This document shows positions 44,373 through 53,957 of a DNA stretch of 64,000 nt, piece after piece. The translations under genes were made by a program, and so were the position numbers. Source of the DNA: Streptomyces sp. APSN-46.1 (GTDB taxonomy: Bacteria > Actinomycetota > Actinomycetes > Streptomycetales > Streptomycetaceae); the NCBI RefSeq assembly GCF_022815725.1, contig NZ_JALGRF010000002.1, forward strand, positions 62,001-126,000, in the 5' to 3' direction. Below the pieces are notes generated by a model. The model did no database searches and was not told the origin of the DNA. It saw nothing but the letters and a program-made list of their open reading frames with translations. How positions within the stretch are numbered: the first letter of the stretch is position 1; every line of letters begins with the position of its first letter.

Positions 44373-44789
44373 CTAGGCCTTGGTCCGGCGCAGGGTCTGG
44401 AGCAGGTTGCCGGTCTCGTCGACGACCCAGAAGCCCCAGCCGTTCCGGTTCGGGCTGACGTGCGGCTTCAGCGCCAGCAGGACGGCCGTGGCCGCGCCGC
44501 TGGGCGTTTTGTAGTGCCCGGAGCCGGGGTTCCCCGCGGGGATGCTGAGGTTCTCGGTGGCCGGGTCGTACCGGCCTGCCACGCGAACGCCCGCGTACAG
44601 GGCATGGACCGCCACGCCCGCCAAGGGCGTCTCGGAGGCCGGCGCCTCGGGCTTGGGCGTGCCCTGCTGCTGGAAGCGCTCCAGGAGGCGGCCCACCGCC
44701 TCGCCGGGTGTCACATCCCAGGCGAGGGCCAGCAGGTTGATCTGATCGCGGACCGCAGGGTCCACGCCGTCGATGCGCGTTGTCGTCAT
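44373..44789 (-). CDS. Hypothetical protein with possible RHH-like N-terminus
   Basis: A 138-residue protein from ATG 44789. The first 45 residues (VRDQINLLALAWDVTPGEAV) look like a short helical DNA-binding or dimerisation unit. The rest has HYKTPSGAATAVLLALKPHV and RNGWGFWVVDETG, reminiscent of a DUF4357/restriction-associated pattern, but I cannot assign it. It lies between a small hypothetical gene and nicotinamidase. Confidence 0.6.
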   Translation of the reverse strand: MTTTRIDGVDPAVRDQINLLALAWDVTPGEAVGRLLERFQQQGTPKPEAPASETPLAGVAVHALYAGVRVAGRYDPATENLSIPAGNPGSGHYKTPSGAATAVLLALKPHVSPNRNGWGFWVVDETGNLLQTLRRTKA

Positions 44790-44854
44790 GCGCTCACGAT
44801 AGTGCCATCCGTGAGCTGCTGCAAGGGAAACTGAGTTTTGCTTCTCAGATTTTC

Positions 44855-45454
44855 TCAATCGCCCACCGTGGGGGTGCCGGAAAGGTGGACACCGGCCGCG
44901 CGGAGGTCGTCCAGGGCGCGGGCGGTGGTGTGGGGGGCGACCCCCGCGGTCAGGTCGAGCAGGACGTGCGTACGGAAGCCCGCGCGGGCGGCGTCGAGGG
45001 CGGTGGCGCGGACGCAGTGGTCGGTGGCGATGCCGACGACATCGACCTCCGTGACCTCGCGCTGCCGCAGCCAGTCGGCCAGGGCGACGCCGTTCTCGTC
45101 CCGGCCCTCGAAGCCGCTGTACGCCGCCTCGTACGCGCCCTTGTCGAAGACGGCGGCGACGCTGCCGGACGCCACGGCGGGGGCGAAGTTCGGGTGGAAC
45201 CCGACGCCCTCGGTCCCGGCGACGCAGTGGACGGGCCAGGAGGTCTCGTAGTCCGGCTCGGCCGGGGGGTGCGCGAAGTGGTCGCCCGGGTCGATGTGGT
45301 GGTCCCGGGTCGCGACGACGTGCCGGTAGCCGGCCGTGGCCTGGCCGATGAGCTCGGTGATGGCGGCCGCGACGTCGGCTCCGCCCGTGACCGCGAGGCT
45401 GCCGCCTTCGCAGAAGTCGTTCTGTACGTCGACGACGATCAGTGCGCGGTGCAT
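44855..45454 (-). CDS. pncA: Nicotinamidase
   Basis: Hydrolyses nicotinamide to nicotinate in NAD salvage. The 199-residue chain has the triad D9 (VVDVQNDF), K105 (FDKGAYEAAYSGFEG) and C147 (ATDHCVRA), and metal ligands D51, H53 and H59 (TRDHHIDPGDHF). The agreement with mycobacterial PncA, which also activates pyrazinamide, is close throughout. It is next to nicotinate phosphoribosyltransferase on the same strand, the next enzyme of the same pathway. Confidence 0.95.
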   Translation of the reverse strand: MHRALIVVDVQNDFCEGGSLAVTGGADVAAAITELIGQATAGYRHVVATRDHHIDPGDHFAHPPAEPDYETSWPVHCVAGTEGVGFHPNFAPAVASGSVAAVFDKGAYEAAYSGFEGRDENGVALADWLRQREVTEVDVVGIATDHCVRATALDAARAGFRTHVLLDLTAGVAPHTTARALDDLRAAGVHLSGTPTVGD

Positions 45455-45532
45455 GTCGCGTGTCCTTAGGTCGATGTGTTTGCCGCTGCGCCGGGGTCTT
45501 GCCCCGCCCCCGCCCCGCTACACGTAGTCCCG

Positions 45533-46861
45533 CTACACGTACTCGGTCGGGATCACGGCCTCGCCGCGCGAGAGCTGCGTCGCGGAGAGCGGGAGGCCGG
45601 CGCGGGCCTCGCGGTGGCGGTCGCGGGCCGCCTCCAGGGGCTCGCGGGCCATCACCTCGCCCGCCTTGACCAGCTGGACCAGCAGCTGCCGGTCCGCCAG
45701 GGCCGGCGGGACCGGGCCCGTCCCGATCACCTCGGCCTCCGCGACCCCGTCGGAGTCGACCCGGCGCGCGGCCCACTTGCGGCCCCCGATCGAGGTCTTT
45801 CCGCCGGTCGCCTTCTTCGCCACCGGCACCAGCGCCGCCTTCGGGTCCGCCGAGGCGGCCCGCGCCACCAGCTTGTAGACCATCGAGCACGTCGGGTGCC
45901 CGCTGCCCGTCACCAGCTGCGTCCCGACCCCGTACGCGTCCACGGGGGCCGCCGCCAGCGAGGCGATCGCGTACTCGTCCAGGTCCGAGGTGACCACGAT
46001 CTTCGTCGAGCCGGCGCCCAGCGCGTCCAGCTGCTGCCGCACCCGGTGCGCGACCAGCAGCAGGTCCCCGGAGTCGATCCGGACCGCGCCCAGCCCGGGG
46101 CCGGCGATCTCCACCGCCGTGCGGACCGCCTCCGCGACGTCGTACGTGTCCACCAGCAGGGTGGTTCCGCCGCCCAGCGAGGCGACCTGCGCCCGGAACG
46201 CGTCCCGCTCCGTATCGTGCAGCAGGGTGAACGCGTGCGCCGAGGTTCCGACCGTGGGAATCCCGTACCGGAAGCCGGCCGCCAGGTCCGAGGTCGAGGT
46301 GAAGCCGCCCACGTACGCCGCCCGCGAGGCCGCCACGGCCGCCAGCTCGTGCGTCCGCCGCGCGCCCATCTCGATCAGCGGCCGCTCGCCCGCCGCCGAG
46401 GCCATCCGGGAGGCGGCCGCCGCGATCGCCGAGTCGTGGTTGAGGATCGACAGGATCACGGTCTCCAGCAGCACGCACTCGGCGAAGCTGCCCTCCACCC
46501 GCAGGATCGGGGAGCCGGGGAAGTAGGCCTCCCCCTCCGGGTAGCCCCAGATGTCCCCCGAGAAGCGGTACGAGGCGAGCCAGTCCAGGGTGCGCATGTC
46601 CACGATGGCCCGCTCGCGCAGGAACTCCAGTACCGCTCCGTCGAAGCGGAAGTTCTCCACCGCGTCCAGCACCCGGCCGGTGCCTCCGACGACGCCGTAG
46701 CGCCGCCCCTCGGGCAGCCGGCGGGTGAACGCCTCGAAGACCGAGCGGCGGTCGGCCGTGCCGTTGGCCAGCGCGGCCTGCAGCATCGTGAGCTCGTAAT
46801 GGTCAGTGAAGAGCGCTGTCGACGGCACGTCCACCGGCAGGCCCAGGTCCGCAGGGTTCAT
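45533..46861 (-). CDS. pncB: Nicotinate phosphoribosyltransferase
   Basis: Adds the phosphoribosyl group from PRPP to nicotinate, the second step of nicotinamide salvage (Preiss-Handler). The 442-residue product from ATG 46861 has FTDHYELTMLQAAL, FGAFTRR-like FEAFTRRLP, the phosphorylatable H209 in GTSAHAF, and the PRPP/substrate loop IDSGDL and GVGTQL. An upstream in-frame start would add seven residues. It is followed by pncA after a 78-bp gap, probably one transcript, and is divergent from clpS. Confidence 0.95.
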   Translation of the reverse strand: MNPADLGLPVDVPSTALFTDHYELTMLQAALANGTADRRSVFEAFTRRLPEGRRYGVVGGTGRVLDAVENFRFDGAVLEFLRERAIVDMRTLDWLASYRFSGDIWGYPEGEAYFPGSPILRVEGSFAECVLLETVILSILNHDSAIAAAASRMASAAGERPLIEMGARRTHELAAVAASRAAYVGGFTSTSDLAAGFRYGIPTVGTSAHAFTLLHDTERDAFRAQVASLGGGTTLLVDTYDVAEAVRTAVEIAGPGLGAVRIDSGDLLLVAHRVRQQLDALGAGSTKIVVTSDLDEYAIASLAAAPVDAYGVGTQLVTGSGHPTCSMVYKLVARAASADPKAALVPVAKKATGGKTSIGGRKWAARRVDSDGVAEAEVIGTGPVPPALADRQLLVQLVKAGEVMAREPLEAARDRHREARAGLPLSATQLSRGEAVIPTEYV

Positions 46862-46941
46862 GCCTCGGATGCTAGCGCACATCTCGTCAGAGTGACGAGA
46901 TGTCGGGGCGGTTTGTGCGACGGGCGGCCCGCAGTGGCAGC

Positions 46942-47256
46942 ATGGGTCAAGTGAGTGTTGCTCCCATTGAGATCGAACGCACCGAGTCGGCCGAAGAGAC
47001 CTACGCGGTCCCCGAACCCGACGTCCCCTGGGTGACCCTGGTGCACAACGACCCGGTCAACCTCATGAGCTACGTGACGTACGTGTTCCAGGCGTACTTC
47101 GGCTACCCCAAGGACAAGGCGCACAGGCTGATGCTCGACGTCCACAACAAGGGACGGGCGGTCGTCTCCAGCGGCACCCGCGAGGAGATGGAGCGCGACG
47201 TGCAGGCCATGCACGGCTACGGCCTGTGGGCGACCCTCTCCCAGGACCGCTTCTGA
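46942..47256 (+). CDS. clpS: ClpS adaptor
   Basis: A 104-residue adaptor from ATG 46942 (a GTG at 46951 is an alternative). It delivers N-end-rule substrates to ClpC/ClpA-ClpP. Signature parts are [20 protein letters not shown] (20), [15 protein letters not shown] and [15 protein letters not shown] and the Met-lined pocket that binds bulky N-terminal residues are kept. The stop overlaps the DUF2017 gene by one base, so they are coupled. Confidence 0.95.
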   Translation: MGQVSVAPIEIERTESAEETYAVPEPDVPWVTLVHNDPVNLMSYVTYVFQAYFGYPKDKAHRLMLDVHNKGRAVVSSGTREEMERDVQAMHGYGLWATLSQDRF

Positions 47257-47864
47257 TGGGGCGCTCCGCCGGAATGTTCGAGCCCCTCAAGGGCGGCGGC
47301 GCCGCCGTCACGCTCGACGAGATCGAGATCTCGATCCTGCGCTCCCTGGCCGTGCAGCTGCTGGAGCTGATCGGCCCGGGTGAGCCGGAGGCCGCCGCGG
47401 ACGCCGACCCGCTGGCCGCCCTCTTCGCCGACGGGCCCTCCGAGCCGCCGTCGGACCCGGCGCTGGCCCGGCTCTTCCCCGACGCGTACGGGGGCCCGGG
47501 CCCCGTCGACCAGGGCGTGGACCCCGAGGAGCTCGCCGCCCGGTCCGCCGAGTTCCGCCGGTTCACCGAGAACGACCTGCGCACCCGCAAGCGGGAGGAC
47601 GCGCTGGCCGTCGTGCGCAGCCTCGACGGACTCACCCCGGCAGACGGCGGCGCGACGGTGCTGGAGCTGACCGGGGAGCTGCCGCTGCGCTGGCTCGGCG
47701 CGCTCAACGACCTCCGGCTCACCATCGCGGCCCGCCTGAACATCACCGAGGACGATGAGAGCGCCGCGCTGCTCGGGCTTCCGGACGACGATCCGCGCAA
47801 GCCGATGGTGATGGCGTACCTCTGGCTCGGTGGCCTCCAGGAGTCCCTCATCGAGACGCTGTGA
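47256..47864 (+). CDS. DUF2017 family protein
   Basis: A 202-residue protein, translationally coupled to clpS (overlap of one base). Helical, with EIEISILRSLAVQLLELIG near the N-terminus and RWLGALNDLRLTIAARLNIT (20) and YLWLGGLQESLIETL at the end. The family is conserved in actinobacteria next to clpS; function unknown, maybe in ClpS/Clp protease work by context. Confidence 0.88.
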   Translation: MGRSAGMFEPLKGGGAAVTLDEIEISILRSLAVQLLELIGPGEPEAAADADPLAALFADGPSEPPSDPALARLFPDAYGGPGPVDQGVDPEELAARSAEFRRFTENDLRTRKREDALAVVRSLDGLTPADGGATVLELTGELPLRWLGALNDLRLTIAARLNITEDDESAALLGLPDDDPRKPMVMAYLWLGGLQESLIETL

Positions 47865-47903
47865 GGCCTTTGTTCGCTCAGCGGACGCTCAAATCCGGAT
47901 AAC

Positions 47904-47934
47904 GATCAGATCACCGCCATGCGGTGATCTGATC
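47904..47934 (+). terminator. Terminator after clpS operon
   Basis: Perfect 14-bp arms (47904-47917 and 47921-47934) with a 3-nt loop CAT, 40 bp after the DUF2017 stop and followed by CTTCCC. The arms contain GATCAGATCA, so an operator role is also possible. Confidence 0.7.
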
Positions 47935-48168
47935 CTTCCCTACTCGTTTGTCCCGTTTTTTTGATGCCTCGCGTCACCTTTCTCCCCCTCCGGGTTCGTT
48001 AAGTCCGTGATAAATCTTCACGACTGCCGGAGGGACGCCACCCATGTCCCCCGGCCTGCTTGACCCGGCTGACCGCCGGCGTGCAACTCCATCCGTATCC
48101 GGGGGGATCGAGGACCCGATCCGCAGCCGTCACAGGCGCGGGTCGGCGTGGAGAAAGGCGCACCAAAC
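47935..48168. promoter_or_regulatory. Leader of the amino-acid permease gene
   Basis: The sequence between the hairpin and the permease ATG includes an A/T-rich patch (TTTTTTGATG at about 47958; AAGTCCGTGATAAATCTTCA at about 48001-48020) that is a fair promoter region. No riboswitch or leader gene is recognised. Confidence 0.4.
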
Positions 48169-49608
48169 ATGACCTCTGTGCAGGTCGAGCAGCACGGCAA
48201 GATGCCCGGCGAGGGCACTGCGGACGAGAGCGGCGAGGGTTACCACCGCGCGCTCGGCGCCCGCCAGATCCAGATGATCGCGATCGGCGGAGCCATCGGC
48301 ACCGGCCTCTTCCTGGGGGCGGGCAAGGCCATCTCGAAGGCGGGGCCCAGCCTGATCCTGGCCTACGCCATCGCGGGCCTGGTCATCTTCTTCATCATGC
48401 GGGCCCTGGGCGAGCTGCTCATGTACCGCCCCGTGTCCGGGTCCTTCTCGGACTACGCCCGCGAGTTCCTCGGCCCCTTCTGGGGGTACGTGACCGGCTG
48501 GACGTACTGGCTCTTCTGGGTGGTCACCGGCATCACCGAGGTGACAGCGGCCGCGCAGTACATGGCGTACTGGACCCACGACAGCTTCCCGCAATGGGCC
48601 TACGCGCTGATCTTCACCGTCATCCTCTACGGCGCCAACCTGATCTCCGTGAAGCTCTTCGGTGAGCTGGAGTTCTGGTTCTCCATGGTCAAGGTCACCG
48701 CCATCGTCGGCATGATCCTGATCTGCGCCGGCATCCTCACCATCGGCTTCTCCGACGCCGCCGACACCGCGACCGTCACGAACCTGTGGAACGACGGTGG
48801 CTTCTTCCCCAAGGGCATCGGCGGCACGCTGATGACCCTGCAGATCGTGATGTTCGCCTTCCTCGCGGTCGAGCTGGTCGGCGTCACCGCCGGCGAGTCC
48901 AAGGACCCCGAGAAGACGCTGCCCAAGGCCATCAACACCGTGCCGTGGCGCATCGCCGTCTTCTACGTCGGCGCGCTGATCATGATCCTGTCGGTCGTGC
49001 CGTGGACGCACTTCCAGCCGGGCGTCTCGCCCTTCGTCGCCGCCTTCGAGCGCATGGGCCTGGGCATCGGCGCCGCGATCGTCAACTTCGTCGTCCTGAC
49101 GGCCGCCCTGTCCTCCTGCAACTCGGGCATGTACTCCACCGGCCGCATGCTGCGCGACCTCGCGCTCAACGGCCAGGGCCCGAAGTTCTTCACGAAGCTG
49201 ACCAAGAGCGGCACCCCGCTCATCGGCACCACCTTCTCCGCCGCGCTGATGCTGGTGGGCGTCTGGATCAACTACGTCGCCCCGGGCAAGGCCTTCGACT
49301 ACGTCGTCTCCTTCGCCACCATCTCCGGCATGTGGGCCTGGATCATGATCCTGGTCTGTCAGATCCGCTACCGCGCCAAGGCCGACCGCGGCGAGCTGCC
49401 GCAGTCCGCGTTCCGCGCCCCCGGCGCCCCGTGGACGAGCTGGTTCGCGCTGCTCTTCATCGGCATGGTCATCGTGATGATGGGCGCCGACAAGGACTCG
49501 CGCGTCTCGCTCTACTGCGCCCCGCTGTGGGTTCTCGTCCTCGGGGTCTCCTACCTGGTGATGAAGTCCCGCAACCCGCGCGGCGAGGCCTTCGCCAAGG
49601 CGTCCTAG
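48169..49608 (+). CDS. Amino-acid permease (APC superfamily, AAT family)
   Basis: A 479-residue transporter with about 12 membrane segments. Family features: RQIQMIAIGGAIGTGLFLGA (20) at the start of segment 1, ISKAGPSLILAYAIAGLVIF, and GVTAGESKDPEKTLPKAINT after segment 6, which are all typical of AnsP/CycA-type permeases. The ATG at 48169 is preceded by GGAGAAAGG; a GTG at 48148 is an alternative. Substrate probably a neutral or acidic amino acid such as asparagine, not proven. A strong terminator follows. Confidence 0.9.
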   Translation: MTSVQVEQHGKMPGEGTADESGEGYHRALGARQIQMIAIGGAIGTGLFLGAGKAISKAGPSLILAYAIAGLVIFFIMRALGELLMYRPVSGSFSDYAREFLGPFWGYVTGWTYWLFWVVTGITEVTAAAQYMAYWTHDSFPQWAYALIFTVILYGANLISVKLFGELEFWFSMVKVTAIVGMILICAGILTIGFSDAADTATVTNLWNDGGFFPKGIGGTLMTLQIVMFAFLAVELVGVTAGESKDPEKTLPKAINTVPWRIAVFYVGALIMILSVVPWTHFQPGVSPFVAAFERMGLGIGAAIVNFVVLTAALSSCNSGMYSTGRMLRDLALNGQGPKFFTKLTKSGTPLIGTTFSAALMLVGVWINYVAPGKAFDYVVSFATISGMWAWIMILVCQIRYRAKADRGELPQSAFRAPGAPWTSWFALLFIGMVIVMMGADKDSRVSLYCAPLWVLVLGVSYLVMKSRNPRGEAFAKAS

Positions 49609-49637
49609 CCGCCCCCTGGCTGCCCTTGTCCACCATG

Positions 49638-49676
49638 CGGGCCCTTCCGTACCACACCTCGGTACGGGAGGGCCCG
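49638..49676 (+). terminator. Terminator after permease
   Basis: Sixteen-bp arms (49638-49653 and 49661-49676, one G-T pair) with a 7-nt loop and a short T-rich tail, 29 bp after the permease stop. Confidence 0.85.
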
Positions 49677-49695
49677 TCTGCTTATCCTGTCGCTC

Positions 49696-50118
49696 ATGTT
49701 GACCCTCACCCAGGCCCTGTACGACCAGATCGTCGAGCACGCCCGCAAGGACCACCCCGACGAGGCGTGCGGAGTCGTGGCCGGCCCGGCGGGCACCGAC
49801 CGCCCGGAGCGGTTCATCCCGATGCTCAACGCGGCCCGCTCGCCCACGTTCTACGAGTTCGACTCGAAGGATCTGCTGAAGCTCTACCGGGAGCTCGACG
49901 ACCGGGACGAGGACCCCGTGATCGTCTACCACTCGCACACCGCGACCGAGGCCTACCCCTCGCGCACGGACATCACGTACGCGAACGAGCCCGGCGCGCA
50001 CTACGTGCTGGTCTCCACGGCGGACCAGGACGGTCTCGGGGAGTTCCAGTTCCGCTCGTACCGGATCGTCGACGGCGTGATCACGGAGGAGGAAGTGCGG
50101 GTCGTGGAAGCCTACTGA
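49696..50118 (+). CDS. mec: JAMM metalloprotease, Mec type
   Basis: A 140-residue zinc peptidase. The JAMM site is complete: E23 in PDEACG and H79-S-H81-x7-S89-x2-D92. In mycobacteria Mec releases cysteine from the sulfur carrier CysO, using CysO-cysteine made by CysM. Here cysO and cysM follow, with only a leader peptide between. So this is the protease of the alternative, O-phosphoserine-dependent cysteine pathway. Confidence 0.92.
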   Translation: MLTLTQALYDQIVEHARKDHPDEACGVVAGPAGTDRPERFIPMLNAARSPTFYEFDSKDLLKLYRELDDRDEDPVIVYHSHTATEAYPSRTDITYANEPGAHYVLVSTADQDGLGEFQFRSYRIVDGVITEEEVRVVEAY

Positions 50119-50195
50119 CCATCATGTGAGCGCTTCCGGTCCACGATGTGGGATCACACTCCAATCGGGTGACCGGGAATCGTTAACATGACTGC

Positions 50196-50303
50196 ATGGT
50201 TTCCCACGACGTGAGCATCGAGACGCCCGGCAGGCTGCTGCTCGTGGCCCGGTTGCACGTCGACCTGTGCCGCCTGGCCAGCGCCATCTGTCCTGCTGCC
50301 TGA
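50196..50303 (+). CDS. Cysteine-containing leader peptide upstream of cysO
   Basis: A 35-codon ORF too short for ordinary gene calling, from ATG 50196 to TGA 50303, with no strong Shine-Dalgarno. It ends with ARLHVDLCRLASAICPAA, which has two Cys codons (C25 and C32). Short actinobacterial leader peptides with HVDLCR and a Cys near the stop are known upstream of sulfur genes, where Cys-dependent stalling controls the next gene. An imperfect G/C hairpin (about 50321-50349) follows before cysO. Confidence 0.8.
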   Translation: MVSHDVSIETPGRLLLVARLHVDLCRLASAICPAA

Positions 50304-50320
50304 GTACAGCCAGAGCCTTC

Positions 50321-50349
50321 TCGCGCGGGGCACTTCATGCCGCGCGCCC
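50321..50349 (+). promoter_or_regulatory. Candidate attenuator hairpin before cysO
   Basis: GCGCGGGGC and GCCGCGCGC (about 9 bp, one mismatch) flank ACTTCAT, 18 bases after the leader peptide stop and 30 bases before the cysO ATG. It could sequester or present the cysO start depending on ribosome position on the leader. Confidence 0.45.
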
Positions 50350-50380
50350 TTAAAGCCCCTTCACGACACTGGAGCCTGCC

Positions 50381-51609
<1,229 letters not shown>

Positions 51610-51699
51610 CCCCTCCGGGGATCCACCGAGTACGGGCCCGGGCGCGCGCTGCCAGGGACGAGCCGAGCCAACGCTCCCGAGCCGCAGCCCCCGAGGCAC

Positions 51700-52100
51700 C
51701 GCCGGCTACGGCCCGGGCCCACGCCCCCGGGCCGTAGCCCTCCGAGGCACCGCCGGGTACGGCCCGGGTCCACGCTCCCGGGCCGTAGCCCTCCGGGGGC
51801 CGAGGCCGGGCTCCCGGGCCGTAGCCCCTCCGGGGAAACGCCGGTACGGGCCGGGTCAGCCCTCCCGGGGCCGTAGCCCCTCCGGGGGACCGCCGGGTAC
51901 GGGCCGGGGTAGCCCCCTCCGGGGGAATGCCGGGTACGGGCCGGGGTAGCGCTCCTGGGTCGTAGCCCTCCGGGGGAATGCCGGGTACGGGCCGGGGTAG
52001 CGCTCCTGGGTCGTAGCCCTCCGGGGGAACGCCGGGTACGGGCCGAGGCGGTGCTCCCGGGCCGCAGCCCTCCGGAGGCCGAGGCCGCGCTCCCGGGCCG
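51700..52100. repeat. Long non-coding array of 51-bp and related GC repeats
   Basis: Variants of the unit with TCCGGGGGAATGCCGGGT and CGGGCCGGGGTAGCGCTCCT repeat through this stretch. Two units at 51921 and 51972 are exact over 51 bp, and a third starts at 52023. The wider region (51620-52150) is built of decayed copies with CCGGGCCGTAGCCCTCCG. On the reverse strand the period would give a 17-residue repeat, but no start signal supports a gene. Confidence 0.8.
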
Positions 52101-52614
52101 CAGCCCTTCAGACGGGCCGGGGCAGCGCTCCCTGGCGTGGACGCGCGCTGTCGGGGACGGGTGCGGGCTGGGGTGTTGGCCGGGACGTAAAACGTGATTT
52201 GTGGCGCGATCAGGCCCGCCTGCCTGCCACCCGCCAGGGCGCCAAAAATCATGCAGTCCCGGACGACACCCCAGCCCGCACCCGGCCCCGGCAGCCCCCA
52301 CCCCCGGCCAAGCCCCACTCCCGGCAGCGCCCGCTTCCGGCGTCGGCCCCGGCCCGGGCCCCGGCACCGCAGCGCCTGCCTCCGGCGTCGGCCCCGGCCA
52401 AGCGCTGTCCCCGCAGCGCCCGCGTCCGGCCCGGGCCAAGCCCCGCCCCCGGCAGCGCCTGCCTCTGGCCCGGCTCCGGCCAAGCCCCGGCCCTGGCGAA
52501 GCGCCGGCTCCGCCAAGCCCCGGCCCCGCAGCGCCTGCCGCCGGCCCAGGCCCGGCGCCCGCTTCCCCGCGCAGCCGCCGGCCCAGGCCCGGCCAGGCCC
52601 CGGCCAGGCGACCG
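52101..52614. other. Repetitive GC-rich stretch, no gene seen
   Basis: From 52240 to 52610 short CCCCGGCCAAG and GCAGCGCCTGC-type units recur without fixed period. A short A/T-rich patch (ACGTAAAACGTGATTTGTGG, about 52185-52204) interrupts. I see no gene, RNA or promoter I can defend. Confidence 0.6.
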
Positions 52615-52968
52615 TCACCGAGACAGCAGCTCCGCCAGGACCGCCGCGTGGCTGGAGGCCGGGTCCTTGACCGCGGTCAGCAGCGTCACCGGACCCGCCG
52701 CCACCAGCGCCCGCAGCCGCGCCAGCTCCTCCGCCGCCTCCGGCTCCGCCAGCTCCGCCTCGTACCGCCGCCGGAACTCCCCGGCGGAGCCACCCCCGTG
52801 GAACCACTTCCGGAGCTCCGCCGACGGCGTCACCGCCTTCGGCCACTCGTCGACGCCCGCCGCCGCCTTCGCCAGCCCCCGCGGCCAGAGCCGGTCCACG
52901 AGCACCCTCACCCCATCCGCCCCCGGTTCGGGGGGATCGTAGACACGCCGCACCCGGACGGCCGTCAC
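52615..52968 (-). CDS. DUF488 family protein
   Basis: A 117-residue protein from GTG 52968, which overlaps the stop of the upstream gene by GTGA. The conserved start is VRRVYDPPEPGADGVRVLVD (20) then RLWPRGLAK and EWPKAVTPSAELRKWF. DUF488 proteins are small, probably cytoplasmic, with unknown biochemical role. Coupled with the small membrane protein upstream. Confidence 0.9.
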   Translation of the reverse strand: MTAVRVRRVYDPPEPGADGVRVLVDRLWPRGLAKAAAGVDEWPKAVTPSAELRKWFHGGGSAGEFRRRYEAELAEPEAAEELARLRALVAAGPVTLLTAVKDPASSHAAVLAELLSR

Positions 52969-53387
52969 CCCTTGCCTCCGCCCAGTCCCTTGACCTCGTC
53001 CCACAGCGCCGGATCCAGCACGCCCAGCCTCCGCCGGAACTCCCACAGCGACACCTCCGTCGGCCGGTCCGCCTCCAGGAAGGTCGTCCGGCCCTGCGCC
53101 TCCACCGTCCCCGGCGGCAGCGGGATCACCCCGGCGCGCCGGTCGTCGTACTTACCGGTGATCCACGCGACCCGCGCACGGTGGCCCCGTACGGACCTCA
53201 CCGCCAGCACCAGGCACAACCGGCCGTCCACCAGACACCACAGCTCACCCGACCGTGGCCGCGGCGGCGGACCGGCGCCGTGCGCCGGCGGGGTAGGGCG
53301 CGCGACCCCCCACCGACGCCCCGCGACCAGCACCACCACGGCCACCGCCACCACCGCGGCGACGGCAGGCCACCAGGACGTGTCCAT
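52965..53387 (-). CDS. Small membrane-anchored protein
   Basis: A 140-residue protein, ATG at 53387. A single membrane segment near residues 6-24 (WPAVAAVVAVAVVVLVAG) is followed by a Pro-rich loop and a soluble beta-rich part containing GELWCLVDGRLCLVLAVRSV (20) and YDDRRAGVIPLPPGTV. Unknown family; it precedes and overlaps the DUF488 gene. Confidence 0.72.
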   Translation of the reverse strand: MDTSWWPAVAAVVAVAVVVLVAGRRWGVARPTPPAHGAGPPPRPRSGELWCLVDGRLCLVLAVRSVRGHRARVAWITGKYDDRRAGVIPLPPGTVEAQGRTTFLEADRPTEVSLWEFRRRLGVLDPALWDEVKGLGGGKG

Positions 53388-53957
53388 ACTCCGACCGTAG
53401 CCGCGCCCCCCGCCCCCGGCACGGCAGCGCACCGGCCGCGCACCGGACACCGGACCGGCCGCGCGGCGGCGGCGCCCACCGGCACTGGCCGCGCATGGAC
53501 ACCGGACCGGCACCGGACCGGCGGCCGCGTCAGCGCCTGCGGTGGACGACAACCTCCGGCCCCGGCCGCGCACTGGCCGCCCACCGGAACTGGCCGCGCA
53601 TGGGCACCGCACCGGCACCGGACCGGCGGCGCGCCAGTGCCTGCGGTGGCGTATGACAACATCCGGCACCGGCCGCGCCCCGGCACCGGACCGGCACCGC
53701 ACCGGGCACCGGGCACCGGACCGGCACCGCACCCGCCACCGCACCGGCACCGGACCCCGCCCCGCACCCCCCGCGCGGCAGCGCCCCGGCGGCGCACGAC
53801 AACCTCCGCACCCCCCGTCGCTCCCACGGGTGACACCACAGGTGATTCCCCCCACAACGGCCCGCCACGGAGGAGCGACCAGACGTTTCGCGCCTTACGC
53901 TCGACGAACGCACGGCCCGCATTCCGTCCACGGACCGTCCACGGAGGTTCACGCTCC
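53388..53957. repeat. GC repeat region with ~105-bp direct repeats
   Basis: Between the membrane gene and MBL gene, the sequence CACCGG/GGACCGGCACCG recurs. Two longer copies of about 105 bp begin near 53475 and 53580; both carry CTGGCCGCGCATGG and GCCTGCGGTGG followed by an ACGACAAC-like element. A third partial copy (GACAACCTCCGCACC) is near 53797. No gene is seen; the MBL promoter is probably near 53870-53955. Confidence 0.75.

Noticed and set aside
51921..52073. CRISPR-like array
   Set aside because: The repeats are directly adjacent with no unique spacers and no cas genes are near.
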